Position numbers and translations under genes: made by a program. From assembly GCA_033675265.1 (NCBI GenBank), contig JAUJYZ010000084.1, positions 1 through 64,000 on the forward strand: DNA of 64,000 nt, in the 5' to 3' direction. Source of the DNA: Actinostola sp. cb2023 (taxonomy: Eukaryota; Cnidaria; Anthozoa; Actiniaria; Actinostolidae). Shown here piece after piece: positions 1 to 15,000 of the stretch. Position 1 is the stretch's first letter, and every line of letters begins with the position of its first letter. The notes under the pieces are model-generated. The model saw only the letters and a list, made by a program, of their open reading frames with translations. It did no database searches and was not told where the DNA came from.

Positions 1-3000
1 GATCCTGATATTAGTTTATCAATAGTAAATAGTTGATACTAGCGCCTCATTTGCATGCTTGCTTTTGGCTGTGGTGTAGATAGTAGTGATCCTGATATTA
101 GTTTATCAATAGTTTTGGCGTTGCATGCCTTTTGGGTTCCCTGTGGTGTAGATAGTAGTGATCCTGATATTAGTTTATCAATAGTAAATAGTTGATACTA
201 GCGCCTCATTTGCATGCTTGTCTTTTGGGTTCCCTGTGGTGTAGATAGTAGTGATCCTGATATTAGTTTATCAATAGTAAATAGTTGATACTAGCACCTC
301 ATTTGCATGCTTGTCTTTTGGGTTCCCTGTGGTGTAGATAGTAGTGATCCTGATATTAGTTTATCAATAGTAAATAGTTGATACTAGCACCTCATTTGCA
401 TGCTTGTCTTTTGGGTTCCCTGTGGTGTAGATAGTAGTGATCCTGATATTAGTTTATCAATAGTAAATAGTTGATACTAGCGCCTCATTTGCATGCTTGT
501 TTTTGGGTTCCCTGTGGTGTAGATAGTAGTGATCCTGATATTAGTTTATCAATAGTAAATAGTTGATACTAGCGCCTCATTTGCATGCTTGTCTTTTGGG
601 TTCCCTGTGGTGTAGATAGTAGTGATCCTGATATTAGTTTATCAATAGTAAATAGTTGATACTAGCGCCTCATTTGCATGCTTGTCTTTTGGGTTCCCTG
701 TGGTGTAGATAGTAGTGATCCTGATATTAGTTTATCAATAGTAAATAGTTGATACTAGCGCCTCATTTGCATGCTTGTCTTTTGGGTTCCCTGTGGTGTA
801 GATAGTAGTGATCCTGATATTAGTTTATCAATAGTAAATAGTTGATACTAGCGCCTCATTTGCATGCTTGTCTTTTGGGTTCCCTGTGGTGTAGATAGTA
901 GTGATCCTGATATTAGTTTATCAATAGTAAATAGTTGATACTAGCGCCTCATTTGCATGCTTGTCTTTTGGGTTCCCTGTGGTGTAGATAGTAGTGATCC
1001 TGATATTAGTTTATCAATAGTAAATAGTTGATACTAGCGCCTCATTTGCATGCTTGTCTTTTGGGTTCCCTGTGGTGTAGATAGTAGTGATCCTGATATT
1101 AGTTTATCAATAGTAAATAGTTGATACTAGCGCCTCATTTGCATGCTTGTTTTTTGGGTTCCCTGTGGTGTAGATAGTAGTGATCCTGATATTAGTTTAT
1201 CAATAGTAAATAGTTGATACTAGCGCCTCATTTGCATGCTTGTCTTTTGGGTTCCCTGTGGTGTAGATAGTAGTGATCCTGATATTAGTTTATCAATAGT
1301 AAATAGTTGATACTAGCGCCCTCATTTGCATGCTTGTCTTTTGGGTTCCCTGTGGTGTAGATAGTAGTGATCCTGATATTAGTTTATCAATAGTAAATAG
1401 TTGATACTAGCGCCTCATTTGCATGCTTGTCTTTTGGGTTCCCTGTGGTGTAGATAGTAGTGATCCTGATATTAGTTTATCAATAGTAAATAGTTGATAC
1501 TAGCGCCTCATTTGCATGCTTGTCTTTTGGGTTCCCTGTGGTGTAGATAGTAGTGATCCTGATATTAGTTTATCAATAGTAAATAGTTGATACTAGCGCC
1601 TCATTTGCATGCTTGTCTTTTGGGTTCCCTGTGGTGTAGATAGTAGTGATCCTGATATTAGTTTATCAATAGTAAATAGTTGATACTAGCGCCTCATTTG
1701 CATGCTTGTCTTTTGGGTTCCCTGTGGTGTAGATAGTAGTGATCCTGATATTAGTTTATCAATAGTAAATAGTTGATACTAGCGCCTCATTTGCATGCTT
1801 GTCTTTTGGGTTCCCTGTGGTGTAGATAGTAGTGATCCTGATATTAGTTTATCAATAGTAAATAGTTGATACTAGCGCCTCATTTGCATGCTTGTCTTTT
1901 GGGTTCCCTGTGGTGTAGATAGTAGTGATCCTGATATTAGTTTATCAATAGTAAATAGTTGATACTAGCGCCTCATTTGCATGCTTGTCTTTTGGGTTCC
2001 CTGTGGTGTAGATAGTAGATATTGATCCTGATATTAGTTTATCAATAGTAAATAGTTTACAATAGCGCCTCATTTGCATGCTTGTCTTTTGGGTTCCCTG
2101 TGGTGTAGATAGTAGTGATCCTGATATTAGTTTATCAATAGTAAATAGTTGATACTAGCGCCTCATTTGCATGCTTGTCTTTTGGGTTCCCTGTGGTGTA
2201 GATAGTAGTGATCCTGATATTAGTTTATCAATAGTAAATAGTTGATACTAGCGCCTCATTTGCATGCTTGTCTTTTGGGTTCCCTGTGGTGTAGATAGTA
2301 GTGATCCTGATATTAGTTTATCAATAGTAAATAGTTGATACTAGCGCCTCATTTGCATGCTTGTCTTTTGGGTTCCCTGTGGTGTAGATAGTAGTGATCC
2401 TGATATTAGTTTATCAATAGTAAATAGTTGATACTAGCGCCTCATTTGCATGCTTGTCTTTTGGGTTCCCTGTGGTGTAGATAGTAGTGATCCTGATATT
2501 AGTTTATCAATAGTAAATAGTTGATACTAGCGCCTCATTTGCATGCTTGTCTTTTGGGTTCCCTGTGGTGTAGATAGTAGTGATCCTGATATTAGTTTAT
2601 CAATAGTAAATAGTTGATACTAGCGCCTCATTTGCATGCTTGTCTTTTGGGTTCCCTGTGGTGTAGATAGTAGTGATCCTGATATTAGTTTATCAATAGT
2701 AAATAGTTGATACTAGCGCCTCATTTGCATGCTTGTCTTTTGGGTTCCCTGTGGTGTAGATAGTAGTGATCCTGATATTAGTTTATCAATAGTAAATAGT
2801 TGATACTAGCGCCTCATTTGCATGCTTGTCTTTTGGGTTCCCTGTGGTGTAGATAGTAGTGATCCTGATATTAGTTTATCAATAGTAAATAGTTGATACT
2901 AGCGCCTCATTTGCATGCTTGTTTTTTGGGTTCCCTGTGGTGTAGATAGTAGTGATCCTGATATTAGTTTATCAATAGTAAATAGTTGATACTAGCGCCT

Positions 3001-6000
3001 CATTTGCATGCTTGTCTTTTGGGTTCCCTGTGGTGTAGATAGTAGTGATCCTGATATTAGTTTATCAATAGTAAATAGTTGATACTAGCGCCTCATTTGC
3101 ATGCTTGTCTTTTGGGTTCCCTGTGGTGTAGATAGTAGTGATCCTGATATTAGTTTATCAATAGTAAATAGTTGATACTAGCGCCTCATTTGCATGCTTG
3201 TCTTTTGGGTTCCCTGTGGTGTAGATAGTAGTGATCCTGATATTAGTTTATCAATAGTAAATAGTTGATACTAGCGCCTCATTTGCATGCTTGTCTTTTG
3301 GGTTCCCTGTGGTGTAGATAGTAGTGATCCTGATATTAGTTTATCAATAGTAAATAGTTGATACTAGCGCCTCATTTGCATGCTTGTCTTTTGGGTTCCC
3401 TGTGGTGTAGATAGTAGTGATCCTGATATTAGTTTATCAATAGTAAATAGTTGATACTAGCGCCTCATTTGCATGCTTGTCTTTTGGGTTCCCTGTGGTG
3501 TAGATAGTAGTGATCCTGATATTAGTTTATCAATAGTAAATAGTTGATACTAGCGCCTCATTTGCATGCTTGTCTTTTGGGTTCCCTGTGGTGTAGATAG
3601 TAGTGATCCTGATATTAGTTTATCAATAGTAAATAGTTGATACTAGCGCCTCATTTGCATGCTTGTCTTTTGGGTTCCCTGTGGTGTAGATAGTAGTGAT
3701 CCTGATATTAGTTTATCAATAGTAAATAGTTGATACTAGCGCCTCATTTGCATGCTTGTCTTTTGGGTTCCCTGTGGTGTAGATAGTAGTGATCCTGATA
3801 TTAGTTTATCAATAGTAAATAGTTGATACTAGCGCCTCATTTGCATGCTTGTCTTTTGGGTTCCCTGTGGTGTAGATAGTAGTGATCCTGATATTAGTTT
3901 ATCAATAGTAAATAGTTGATACTAGCGCCTCATTTGCATGCTTTTCTTTTGGGTTCCCTGTGCTTGTCTTTTGGGTTCCCTGTGGTGTAGATAGTAGTGA
4001 TCCTGATATTAGTTTATCAATAGTAAATAGTTGATACTAGCGCCTCATTTGCATGCTTGTCTTTTGGGTTCCCTGTGGTGTAGATAGTAGTGATCCTGAT
4101 ATTAGTTTATCAATAGTAAATAGTTGATACTAGCGCCTCATTTGCATGCTTGTCTTTTGGGTTCCCTGTGGTGTAGATAGTAGTGATCCTGATATTAGTT
4201 TATCAATAGTAAATAGTTGATACTAGCGCCTCATTTGCATGCTTGTCTTTTGGGTTCCCTGTGGTGTAGATAGTAGTGATCCTGATATTAGTTTATCAAT
4301 AGTAAATAGTTGATACTAGCGCCTCATTTGCATGCTTGTTTTGGGTTCCCTGTGGTGTAGATAGTAGTGATCCTGATATTAGTTTATCAATAGTAAATAG
4401 TTGATACTAGCGCCTCATTTGCATGCTTGTCTTTGGGTTCCCTGTGGTGTAGATAGTAGTGATCCTGATATTAGTTTATCAATAGTAGTAAATAGTTGAT
4501 ACTAGCGCCTCATTTGCATGCTTGTCTTTTGGGTTCCCTGTGGTGTAGATAGTAGTGATCCTGATATTAGTTTATCAATAGTAAATAGTTGATACTAGCG
4601 CCTCATTTGCATGCTTGTCTTTTGGGTTCCCTGTGGTGTAGATATAGTAGTGATCCTGATATTAGTTTATCAATAGTAAATAGTTGATACTAGCGCCTCA
4701 TTTGCATGCTTGTCTTTTGGGTTCCCTGTGGTGTAGATAGTAGTGATCCTGATATTAGTTTATCAATAGTAAATAGTTGATACTACTAGCGCCTCATTTG
4801 CATGCTTGTCTTTTTGGGTTCCCTGTGGTGTAGATAGTAGTGATCCTGATATTAGTTTATCAATAGTAAATAGTTGATACTAGCGCCTCATTTGCATGCT
4901 TGTCTTTTGGGTTCCCTGTGTGTAGATAGTAGTAGTGATCCTGATATTAGTTTATCAATAGTAAATAGTTGATACTAGCGCCTCATTTGCATGCTTGTCT
5001 TTTGGGTTCCCTGTGGTGTAGATAGTAGTGATCCTGATATTAGTTTATCAATAGTAAATAGTTGATACTAGCGCCTCATTTGCATGCTTGTTTTTTGGGT
5101 TCCCTGTGGTGTAGATAGTAGTGATCCTGATATTAGTTTATCAATAGTAAATAGTTGATACTAGCGCCTCATTTGCATGCTTGTCTTTTGGGTTCCCTGT
5201 GGTGTAGATAGTAGTGATCCTGATATTAGTTTATCAATAGTAAATAGTTGATACTAGCGCCTCATTTGCATGCTTGTCTTTTGGGTTCCCTGTGGTGTAG
5301 ATAGTAGTGATCCTGATATTAGTTTATCAATAGTAAATAGTTGATACTAGCGCCTCATTTGCATGCTTGTCTTTTGGGTTCCCTGTGGTGTAGATAGTAG
5401 TGATCCTGATATTAGTTTATCAATAGTAAATAGTTGATACTAGCGCCTCATTTGCATGCTTGTCTTTTGGGTTCCCTGTGGTGTAGATAGTAGTGATCCT
5501 GATATTAGTTTATCAATAGTAAATAGTTGATACTAGCGCCTCATTTGCATGCTTGTCTTTTGGGTTCCCTGTGGTGTAGATAGTAGTGATCCTGATATTA
5601 GTTTATCAATAGTAAATAGTTGATACTAGCGCCTCATTTGCATGCTTGTCTTTTGGGTTCCCTGTGGTGTAGATAGTAGTGATCCTGATATTAGTTTATC
5701 AATAGTAAATAGTTGATACTAGCGCCTCATTTGCATGCTTGTCTTTTGGGTTCCCTGTGGTGTAGATAGTAGTGATCCTGATATTAGTTTATCAATAGTA
5801 AATAGTTGATACTAGCGCCTCATTTGCATGCTTGTCTTTTGGGTTCCCTGTGGTGTAGATAGTAGTGATCCTGATATTAGTTTATCAATAGTAAATAGTT
5901 GATACTAGCGCCTCATTTGCATGCTTGTCTTTTGGGTTCCCTGTGGTGTAGATAGTAGTGATCCTGATATTAGTTTATCAATAGTAAATAGTTGATACTA

Positions 6001-9000
6001 GCGCCTCATTTGCATGCTTGTCTTTTGGGTTCCCTGTGGTGTAGATAGTAGTGATCCTGATATTAGTTTATCAATAGTAAATAGTTGATACTAGCGCCTC
6101 ATTTGCATGCTTGTCTTTTGGGTTCCCTGTGGTGTAGATAGTAGTGATCCTGATATTAGTTTATCAATAGTAAATAGTTGATACTAGCGCCTCATTTGCA
6201 TGCTTGTCTTTTGGGTTCCCTGTGGTGTAGATAGTAGTGATCCTGATATTAGTTTATCAATAGTAAATAGTTGATACTAGCGCCTCATTTGCATGCTTGT
6301 CTTTTGGGTTCCCTGTGTGTGTAGATAGTAGTGATCCTGATATTAGTTTATCAATAGTAAATAGTTGATACTAGCGCCTCATTTGCATGCTTGTCTTTTG
6401 GGTTCCCTGTGGTGTAGATAGTAGTGATCCTGATATTAGTTTTATCAATAGTAAATAGTTGATACTAGCGCCTCATTTGCATGCTTGTCTTTTGGGTTCC
6501 CTGTGGTGTAGATAGTAGTGATCCTGATATTAGTTTATCAATAGTAAATAGTTGATACTAGCGCCTCATTTGCATGCTTGTCTTTTGGGTTCCCTGTGGT
6601 GTAGATAGTAGTGATCCTGATATTAGTTTATCAATAGTAAAAATAGTTGATACTAGCGCCTCATTTGCATGCTTGTCTTTTGGGTTCCCTGTGGTGTAGA
6701 TAGTAGTGATCCTGATATTAGTTTATCAATAGTAAATAGTTGATACTAGCGCCTCATTTGCATGCTTGTCTTTTGGGTTCCCTGTGGTGTAGATAGTAGT
6801 GATCCTGATATTAGTTTATCAATAGTAAATAGTTGATACTAGCGCCTCATTTGCATGCTTGTCTTTTGGGTTCCCTGTGGTGTAGATAGTAGTGATCCTG
6901 ATATTAGTTTATCAATAGTAAATAGTTGATACTAGCGCCTCATTTGCATGCTTGTCTTTTGGGTTCCCTGTGGTGTAGATAGTAGTGATCCTGATATTAG
7001 TTTATCAATAGTAAATAGTTGATACTAGCGCCTCATTTGCATGCTTGTCTTTTGGGTTCCCTGTGGTGTAGATAGTAGTGATCCTGATATTAGTTTATCA
7101 ATAGTAAATAGTTGATACTAGCGCCTCATTTGCATGCTTGTCTTTTTGGGTTCCCTGTGGTGTAGATAGTAGTGATCCTGATATTAGTTTATCAATAGTA
7201 AATAGTTGATACTAGCGCCTCATTTGCATGCTTGTCTTTTGGGTTCCCTGTGGTGTAGATAGTAGTGATCCTGATATTAGTTTATCAATAGTAAATAGTT
7301 GATACTAGCGCCTCATTTGCATGCTTGTCTTTTTGGGTTCCCTGTGGTGTAGATAGTAGTGATCCTGATATTAGTTTATCAATAGTAAATAGTTGATACT
7401 AGCGCCTCATTTGCATGCTTGTCTTTTGGGTTCCCTGTGGTGTAGATAGTAGTGATCCTGATATTAGTTTATCAATAGTAAATAGTTGATACTAGCGCCT
7501 CATTTGCATGCTTGTCTTTTGGGTTCCCTGTGGTGTAGATAGTAGTGATCCTGATATTAGTTTATCAATAGTAAATAGTTGATACTAGCGCCTCATTTGC
7601 ATGCTTGTCTTTTGGGTTCCCTGTGGTGTAGATAGTAGTGATCCTGATATTAGTTTATCAATAGTAAATAGTTGATACTAGCGCCTCATTTGCATGCTTG
7701 TCTTTTGGGTTCCCTGTGTGGTGTAGATAGTAGTGATCCTGATATTAGTTTATCAATAGTAAATAGTTGAACTAGCGCCTCATTTGCATGCTTGTCTTTT
7801 GGGTTCCCTGTGGTGTAGATAGTAGTGATCCTGATATTAGTTTATCAATAGTAAATAGTTGATACTAGCGCCTCATTTGCATGCTTGTCTTTTGGGTTCC
7901 CTGTGGTGTAGATAGTAGTGATCCTGATATTAGTTTATCAATAGTAAATAGTTGATACTAGCGCCTCATTTGCATGCTTGTCTTTTGGGTTCCCTGTGGT
8001 GTAGATAGTAGTGATCCTGATATTAGTTTATCAATAGTAAATAGTTGATACTAGCGCCTCATTTGCATGCTTGTCTTTTTGGGTTCCCTGTGGTGTAGAT
8101 AGTAGTGATCCTGATATTAGTTTATCAATAGTAAATAGTTGATACTAGCGCCTCATTTGCATGCTTGTCTTTTGGGTTCCCTGTGGTGTAGATAGTAGTG
8201 ATCCTGATATTAGTTTATCAATAGTAAATAGTTGATACTAGCGCCTCATTTGCATGCTTGTCTTTTGGGTTCCCCTGTGGTGTAGATAGTAGTGATCCTG
8301 ATATTAGTTTATCAATAGTAAATAGTTGATACTAGCGCCTCATTTGCATGCTTGTTTTTTGGGTTCCCTGTGGTGTAGATAGTAGTGATCCTGATATTAG
8401 TTTATCAATAGTAAATAGTTGATACTAGCGCCTCATTTGCATGCTTGTCTTTTGGGTTCCCTGTGGTGTAGATAGTAGTGATCCTGATATTAGTTTATCA
8501 ATAGTAAATAGTTGATACTAGCGCCTCATTTGCATGCTTGTCTTTTGGGTTCCCTGTGGTGTAGATAGTAGTGATCCTGATATTAGTTTATCAATAGTAA
8601 ATAGTTGATACTAGCGCCTCATTTGCATGCTTGTCTTTTGGGTTCCCTGTGGTGTAGATAGTAGTGATCCTGATATTAGTTTATCAATAGTAAATAGTTG
8701 ATACTAGCGCCTCATTTGCATGCTTGTCTTTTGGGTTCCCTGTGGTGTAGATAGTAGTGATCCTGATATTAGTTTATCAATAGTAAATAGTTGATACTAG
8801 CGCCTCATTTGCATGCTTGTCTTTTGGGTTCCCTGTGGTGTAGATAGTAGTGATCCTGATATTAGTTTATCAATAGTAAATAGTTGATACTAGCGCCTCA
8901 TTTGCATGCTTGTCTTTTGGGTTCCCTGTGGTGTAGATAGTAGTGATCCTGATATTAGTTTATCAATAGTAAATAGTTGATACTAGCGCCTCATTTGCAT

Positions 9001-12000
9001 GCTTGTCTTTTGGGTTCCCTGTGGTGTAGATAGTAGTGATCCTGATATTAGTTTATCAATAGTAAATAGTTGATACTAGCGCCTCATTTGCATGCTTGTC
9101 TTTTGGGTTCCCTGTGGTGTAGATAGTAGTGATCCTGATATTAGTTTATCAATAGTAAATAGTTGATACTAGCGCCTCATTTGCATGCTTGTCTTTTGGG
9201 TTCCCTGTGGTGTAGATAGTAGTGATCCTGATATTAGTTTATCAATAGTAAATAGTTGATACTAGCGCCTCATTTGCATGCTTGTATTTTTTGGGTTCCC
9301 TGTGGTGTAGATAGTAGTGATCCTGATATTAGTTTATCAATAGTAAATAGTTGATACTAGCGCCTCATTTGCATGCTTGTCTTTTGGGTTCCCTGTGGTG
9401 TAGATAGTAGTGATCCTGATATTAGTTTATCAATAGTAAATAGTTGATACTAGCGCCTCATTTGCATGCTTGTCTTTTGGGTTCCCTGTGGTGTAGATAG
9501 TAGTGATCCTGATATTAGTTTATCAATAGTAAATAGTTGATACTAGCGCCTCATTTGCATGCTTGTCTTTTGGGTTCCCTGTGGTGTAGATAGTAGTGAT
9601 CCTGATATTAGTTTATCAATAGTAAATAGTTGATACTAGCGCCTCATTTGCATGCTTGTATTTTTGGGTTCCCTGTGGTGTAGATAGTAGTGATCCTGAT
9701 ATTAGTTTATCAATAGTAAATAGTTGATACTAGCGCCTCATTTGCATGCTTGTCTTTTGGGTTCCCTGTGGTGTAGATAGTAGTGATCCTGATATTAGTT
9801 TATCAATAGTAAATAGTTGATACTAGCGCCTCATTTGCATGCTTGTCTTTTGGGTTCCCTGTGGTGTAGATAGTAGTGATCCTGATATTAGTTTATCAAT
9901 AGTAAATAGTTGATACTAGCGCCTCATTTGCATGCTTGTCTTTTGGGTTCCCCTGGTGTAGATAGTAGTGATCCTGATATTAGTTTATCAATAGTAAATA
10001 GTTGATACTAGCGCCTCATTTGCATGCTTGTCTTTTGGGTTCCCTGTGGTGTAGATAGTAGTGATCCTGATATTAGTTTATCAATAGTAAATAGTTGATA
10101 CTAGCGCCTCATTTGCATGCTTGTCTTTTGGGTTCCCTGTGGTGTAGATAGTAGTGATCCTGATATTAGTTTATCAATAGTAAATAGTTGATACTAGCGC
10201 CTCATTTGCATGCTTGTCTTTTGGGTTCCCTGTGGTGTAGATAGTAGTGATCCTGATATTAGTTTATCAATAGTAAATAGTTGATACTAGCGCCTCATTT
10301 GCATGCTTTTGTTCCCTTTGGGTAGTGATCCTGTAGGTGTAAATAGTTGATACTAGCGCCTATTTAGTGATCCTGTGTGTAGATAGTAGTGATCCTGATA
10401 TTAGTTTATCAATAGTAAATAGTTGATACTAGCGCCTCATTTGCATGCTTGTCTTTTGGGTTCCCTGTGGTGTAGATAGTAGTGATCCTGATATTAGTTT
10501 ATCAATAGTAAATAGTTGATACTAGCGCCTCATTTGCATGCTTGTCTTTTGGGTTCCCTGTGGTGTAGATAGTAGTGATCCTGATATTAGTTTATCAATA
10601 GTAAATAGTTGATACTAGCGCCTCATTTGCATGCTTGTCTTTTGGGTTCCCTGTGGTGTAGATAGTAGTGATCCTGATATTAGTTTATCAATAGTAAATA
10701 GTTGATACTAGCGCCTCATTTGCATGCTTGTCTTTTGGGTTCCCTGTGGTGTAGATAGTAGTGATCCTGATATTAGTTTATCAATAGTAAATAGTTGATA
10801 CTAGCGCCTCATTTGCATGCTTGTCTTTTGGGTTCCCTGTGGTGTAGATAGTAGTGATCCTGATATTAGTTTATCAATAGTAAATAGTTGATACTAGCGC
10901 CTCATTTGCATGCTTGTCTTTTGGGTTCCCTGTGGTGTAGATAGTAGTGATCCTGATATTAGTTTATCAATAGTAAATAGTTGATACTAGCGCCTCATTT
11001 GCATGCTTGTCTTTTGGGTTCCCTGTGGTGTAGATAGTAGTGATCCTGATATTAGTTTATCAATAGTAAATAGTTGATACTAGCGCCTCATTTGCATGCT
11101 TGTCTTTTGGGTTCCCTGTGGTGTAGATAGTAGTGATCCTGATATTAGTTTATCAATAGTAAATAGTTGATACTAGCGCCTCATTTGCATGCTTGTCTTT
11201 TGGGTTCCCTGTGGTGTAGATAGTAGTGATCCTGATATTAGTTTATCAATAGTAAATAGTTGATACTAGCGCCTCATTTGCATGCTTGTCTTTTGGGTTC
11301 CCTGTGGTGTAGATAGTAGTGATCCTGATATTAGTTTATCAATAGTAAATAGTTGATACTAGCGCCTCATTTGCATGCTTGTTTTGGGTTCCCTGTGGTG
11401 TAGATAGTAGTGATCCTGATATTAGTTTATCAATAGTAAATAGTTGATACTAGCGCCTCATTTGCATGCTTGTCTTTTGGGTTCCCTGTGGTGTAGATAG
11501 TAGTGATCCTGATATTAGTTTATCAATAGTAAATAGTTGATACTAGCGCCTCATTTGCATGCTTGTCTTTTGGGTTCCCTGTGGTGTAGATAGTAGTGAT
11601 CCTGATATTAGTTTATCAATAGTAAATAGTTGATACTAGCGCCTCATTTGCATGCTTGTCTTTTGGGTTCCCTGTGGTGTAGATAGTAGTGATCCTGATA
11701 TTAGTTTATCAATAGTAAATAGTTGATACTAGCGCCTCATTTGCATGCTTGTCTTTTGGGTTCCCTGTGGTGTAGATAGTAGTGATCCTGATATTAGTTT
11801 ATCAATAGTAAATAGTTGATACTAGCGCCTCATTTGCATGCTTGTCTTTTGGGTTCCCTGTGGTGTAGATAGTAGTGATCCTGATATTAGTTTATCAATA
11901 GTAAATAGTTGATACTAGCGCCTCATTTGCATGCTTGTCTTTTGGGTTCCCTGTGGTGTAGATAGTAGTGATCCTGATATTAGTTTATCAATAGTAAATA

Positions 12001-15000
12001 GTTGATACTAGCGCCTCATTTGCATGCTTGTCTTTTGGGTTCCCTGTGGTGTAGATAGTAGTGATCCTGATATTAGTTTATCAATAGTAAATAGTTGATA
12101 CTAGCGCCTCATTTGCATGCTTGTTTTTGGGTTCCCTGTGGTGTAGATAGTAGTGATCCTGATATTAGTTTATCAATAGTAAATAGTTGATACTAGCGCC
12201 TCATTTGCATGCTTGTCTTTTGGGTTCCCTGTGGTGTAGATAGTAGTGATCCTGATATTAGTTTATCAATAGTAAATAGTTGATACTAGCGCCTCATTTG
12301 CATGCTTGTCTTTTGGGTTCCCTGTGGTGTAGATAGTAGTGATCCTGATATTAGTTTATCAATAGTAAATAGTTGATACTAGCGCCTCATTTGCATGCTT
12401 GTCTTTTGGGTTCCCTGTGGTGTAGATAGTAGTGATCCTGATATTAGTTTATCAATAGTAAATAGTTGATACTAGCGCCTCATTTGCATGCTTGTCTTTT
12501 GGGTTCCCTGTGGTGTAGATAGTAGTGATCCTGATATTAGTTTATCAATAGTAAATAGTTGATACTAGCGCCTCATTTGCATGCTTGTCTTTTGGGTTCC
12601 CTGTGGTGTAGATAGTAGTGATCCTGATATTAGTTTATCAATAGTAAATAGTTGATACTAGCGCCTCATTTGCATGCTTGTCTTTTGGGTTCCCTGTGGT
12701 GTAGATAGTAGTGATCCTGATATTAGTTTATCAATAGTAAAATAGTTGATACTAGCACCTCATTTGCATGCTTGTCTTTTGGGTTCCCTGTGGTGTAGAT
12801 AGTAGTGATCCTGATATTAGTTTATCAATAGTAAATAGTTGATACTAGCGCCTCATTTGCATGCTTGTCTTTTGGGTTCCCTGTGGTGTAGATAGTAGTG
12901 ATCCTGATATTAGTTTATCAATAGTAAATAGTTGATACTAGCGCCTCATTTGCATGCTTGTCTTTTGGGTTCCCTGTGGTGTAGATAGTAGTGATCCTGA
13001 TATTAGTTTATCAATAGTAAATAGTTGATACTAGCGCCTCATTTGCATGCTTGTTTTTTGGGTTCCCTGTGGTGTAGATAGTAGTGATCCTGATATTAGT
13101 TTATCAATAGTAAATAGTTGATACTAGCGCCTCATTTGCATGCTTGTCTTTTGGGTTCCCTGTGGTGTAGATAGTAGTGATCCTGATATTAGTTTATCAA
13201 TAGTAAATAGTTGATACTAGCGCCTCATTTGCATGCTTGTCTTTTGGGTTCCCTGTGGTGTAGATAGTAGTGATCCTGATATTAGTTTATCAATAGTAAA
13301 TAGTTGATACTAGCGCCTCATTTGCATGCTTGTCTTTTGGGTTCCCTGTAGTGTAGATAGTAGTGATCCTGATATTAGTTTATCAATAGTAAATAGTTGA
13401 TACTAGCGCCTCATTTGCATGCTTGTCTTTTGGGTTCCCTGTGGTGTAGATAGTAGTGATCCTGATATTAGTTTATCAATAGTAAATAGTTGATACTAGC
13501 GCCTCATTTGCATGCTTGTCTTTTGGGTTCCCTGTGGTGTAGATAGTAGTGATCCTGATATTAGTTTATCAATAGTAAATAGTTGATACTAGCGCCTCAT
13601 TTGCATGCTTGTCTTTTGGGTTCCCTGTGGTGTAGATAGTAGTGATCCTGATATTAGTTTATCAATAGTAAATAGTTGATACTAGCGCCTCATTTGCATG
13701 CTTGTCTTTTGGGTTCCCTGTGGTGTAGATAGTAGTGATCCCTGATATTAGTTTATCAATAGTAAATAGTTGATACTAATAGCTTGTCTTTTGGGTTCCC
13801 TGTAGTGTAGATAGTAGTGATCCTCAATAGTAAATAGTTGATACTAGCACCTCATTTGCATGCTTGTCTTTTGGGTTCCCTGTGGTGTAGATAGTAGTGA
13901 TCCTGATATTAGTTTATCAATAGTAAATAGTTGATACTAGCGCCTCATTTGCACTAGCACCTCATTTGCATGCTTGTCTTTTGGGTTCCCTGTGGTGTAG
14001 ATAGTAGTGATCCTGATATTAGTTTATCAATAGTAAATAGTTGATACTAGCGCCTCATTTGCATGCTTGTCTTTTGGGTTCCCTGTGGTGTAGATAGTAG
14101 TGATCCTGATATTAGTTTATCAATAGTAAATAGTTGATACTAGCGCCTCATTTGCATGCTTGTCTTTTGGGTTCCCTGTGTGGTGTAGATAGTAGTGATC
14201 CTGATATTAGTTTATCAATAGTAAATAGTTGATACTAGCGCCTCATTTGCATGCTTGTCTTTTGGGTTCCCTGTGGTGTAGATAGTAGTGATCCTGATAT
14301 TAGTTTATCAATAGTAAATAGTTGATACTAGCGCCTCATTTGCATGCTTGTCTTTTGGGTTCCCTGTGGTGTAGATAGTAGTGATCCTGATATTAGTTTA
14401 TCAATAGTAAATAGTTGATACTAGCGCCTCATTTGCATGCTTGTCTTTTGGGTTCCCTGTGGTGTAGATAGTAGTGATCCTGATATTAGTTTATCAATAG
14501 TAAATAGTTGATACTAGCACCTCATTTGCATGCTTGTCTTTTGGGTTCCCTGTGGTGTAGATAGTAGTGATCCTGATATTAGTTTATCAATAGTAAATAG
14601 TTGATACTAGCGCCTCATTTGCATGCTTGTCTTTTGGGTTCCCTGTAGTGTAGATAGTAGTGATCCTGATATTAGTTTATCAATAGTAAATAGTTGATAC
14701 TAGCGCCTCATTTGCATGCTTGTTTTTTGGGTTCCCTGTAGTGTAGATAGTAGTGATCCTGATATTAGTTTATCAATAGTAAATAGTTGATACTAGCGCC
14801 TCATTTGCATGCTTGTCTTTTTGGGTTCCCTGTGGTGTAGATAGTAGTGATCCTGATATTAGTTTATCAATAGTAAATAGTTGATACTAGCGCCTCATTT
14901 GCATGCTTGTCTTTTGGGTTCCCTGTGGTGTAGATAGTAGTGATCCTGATATTAGTTTATCAATAGTAAATAGTTGATACTAGCGCCTCATTTGCATGCT

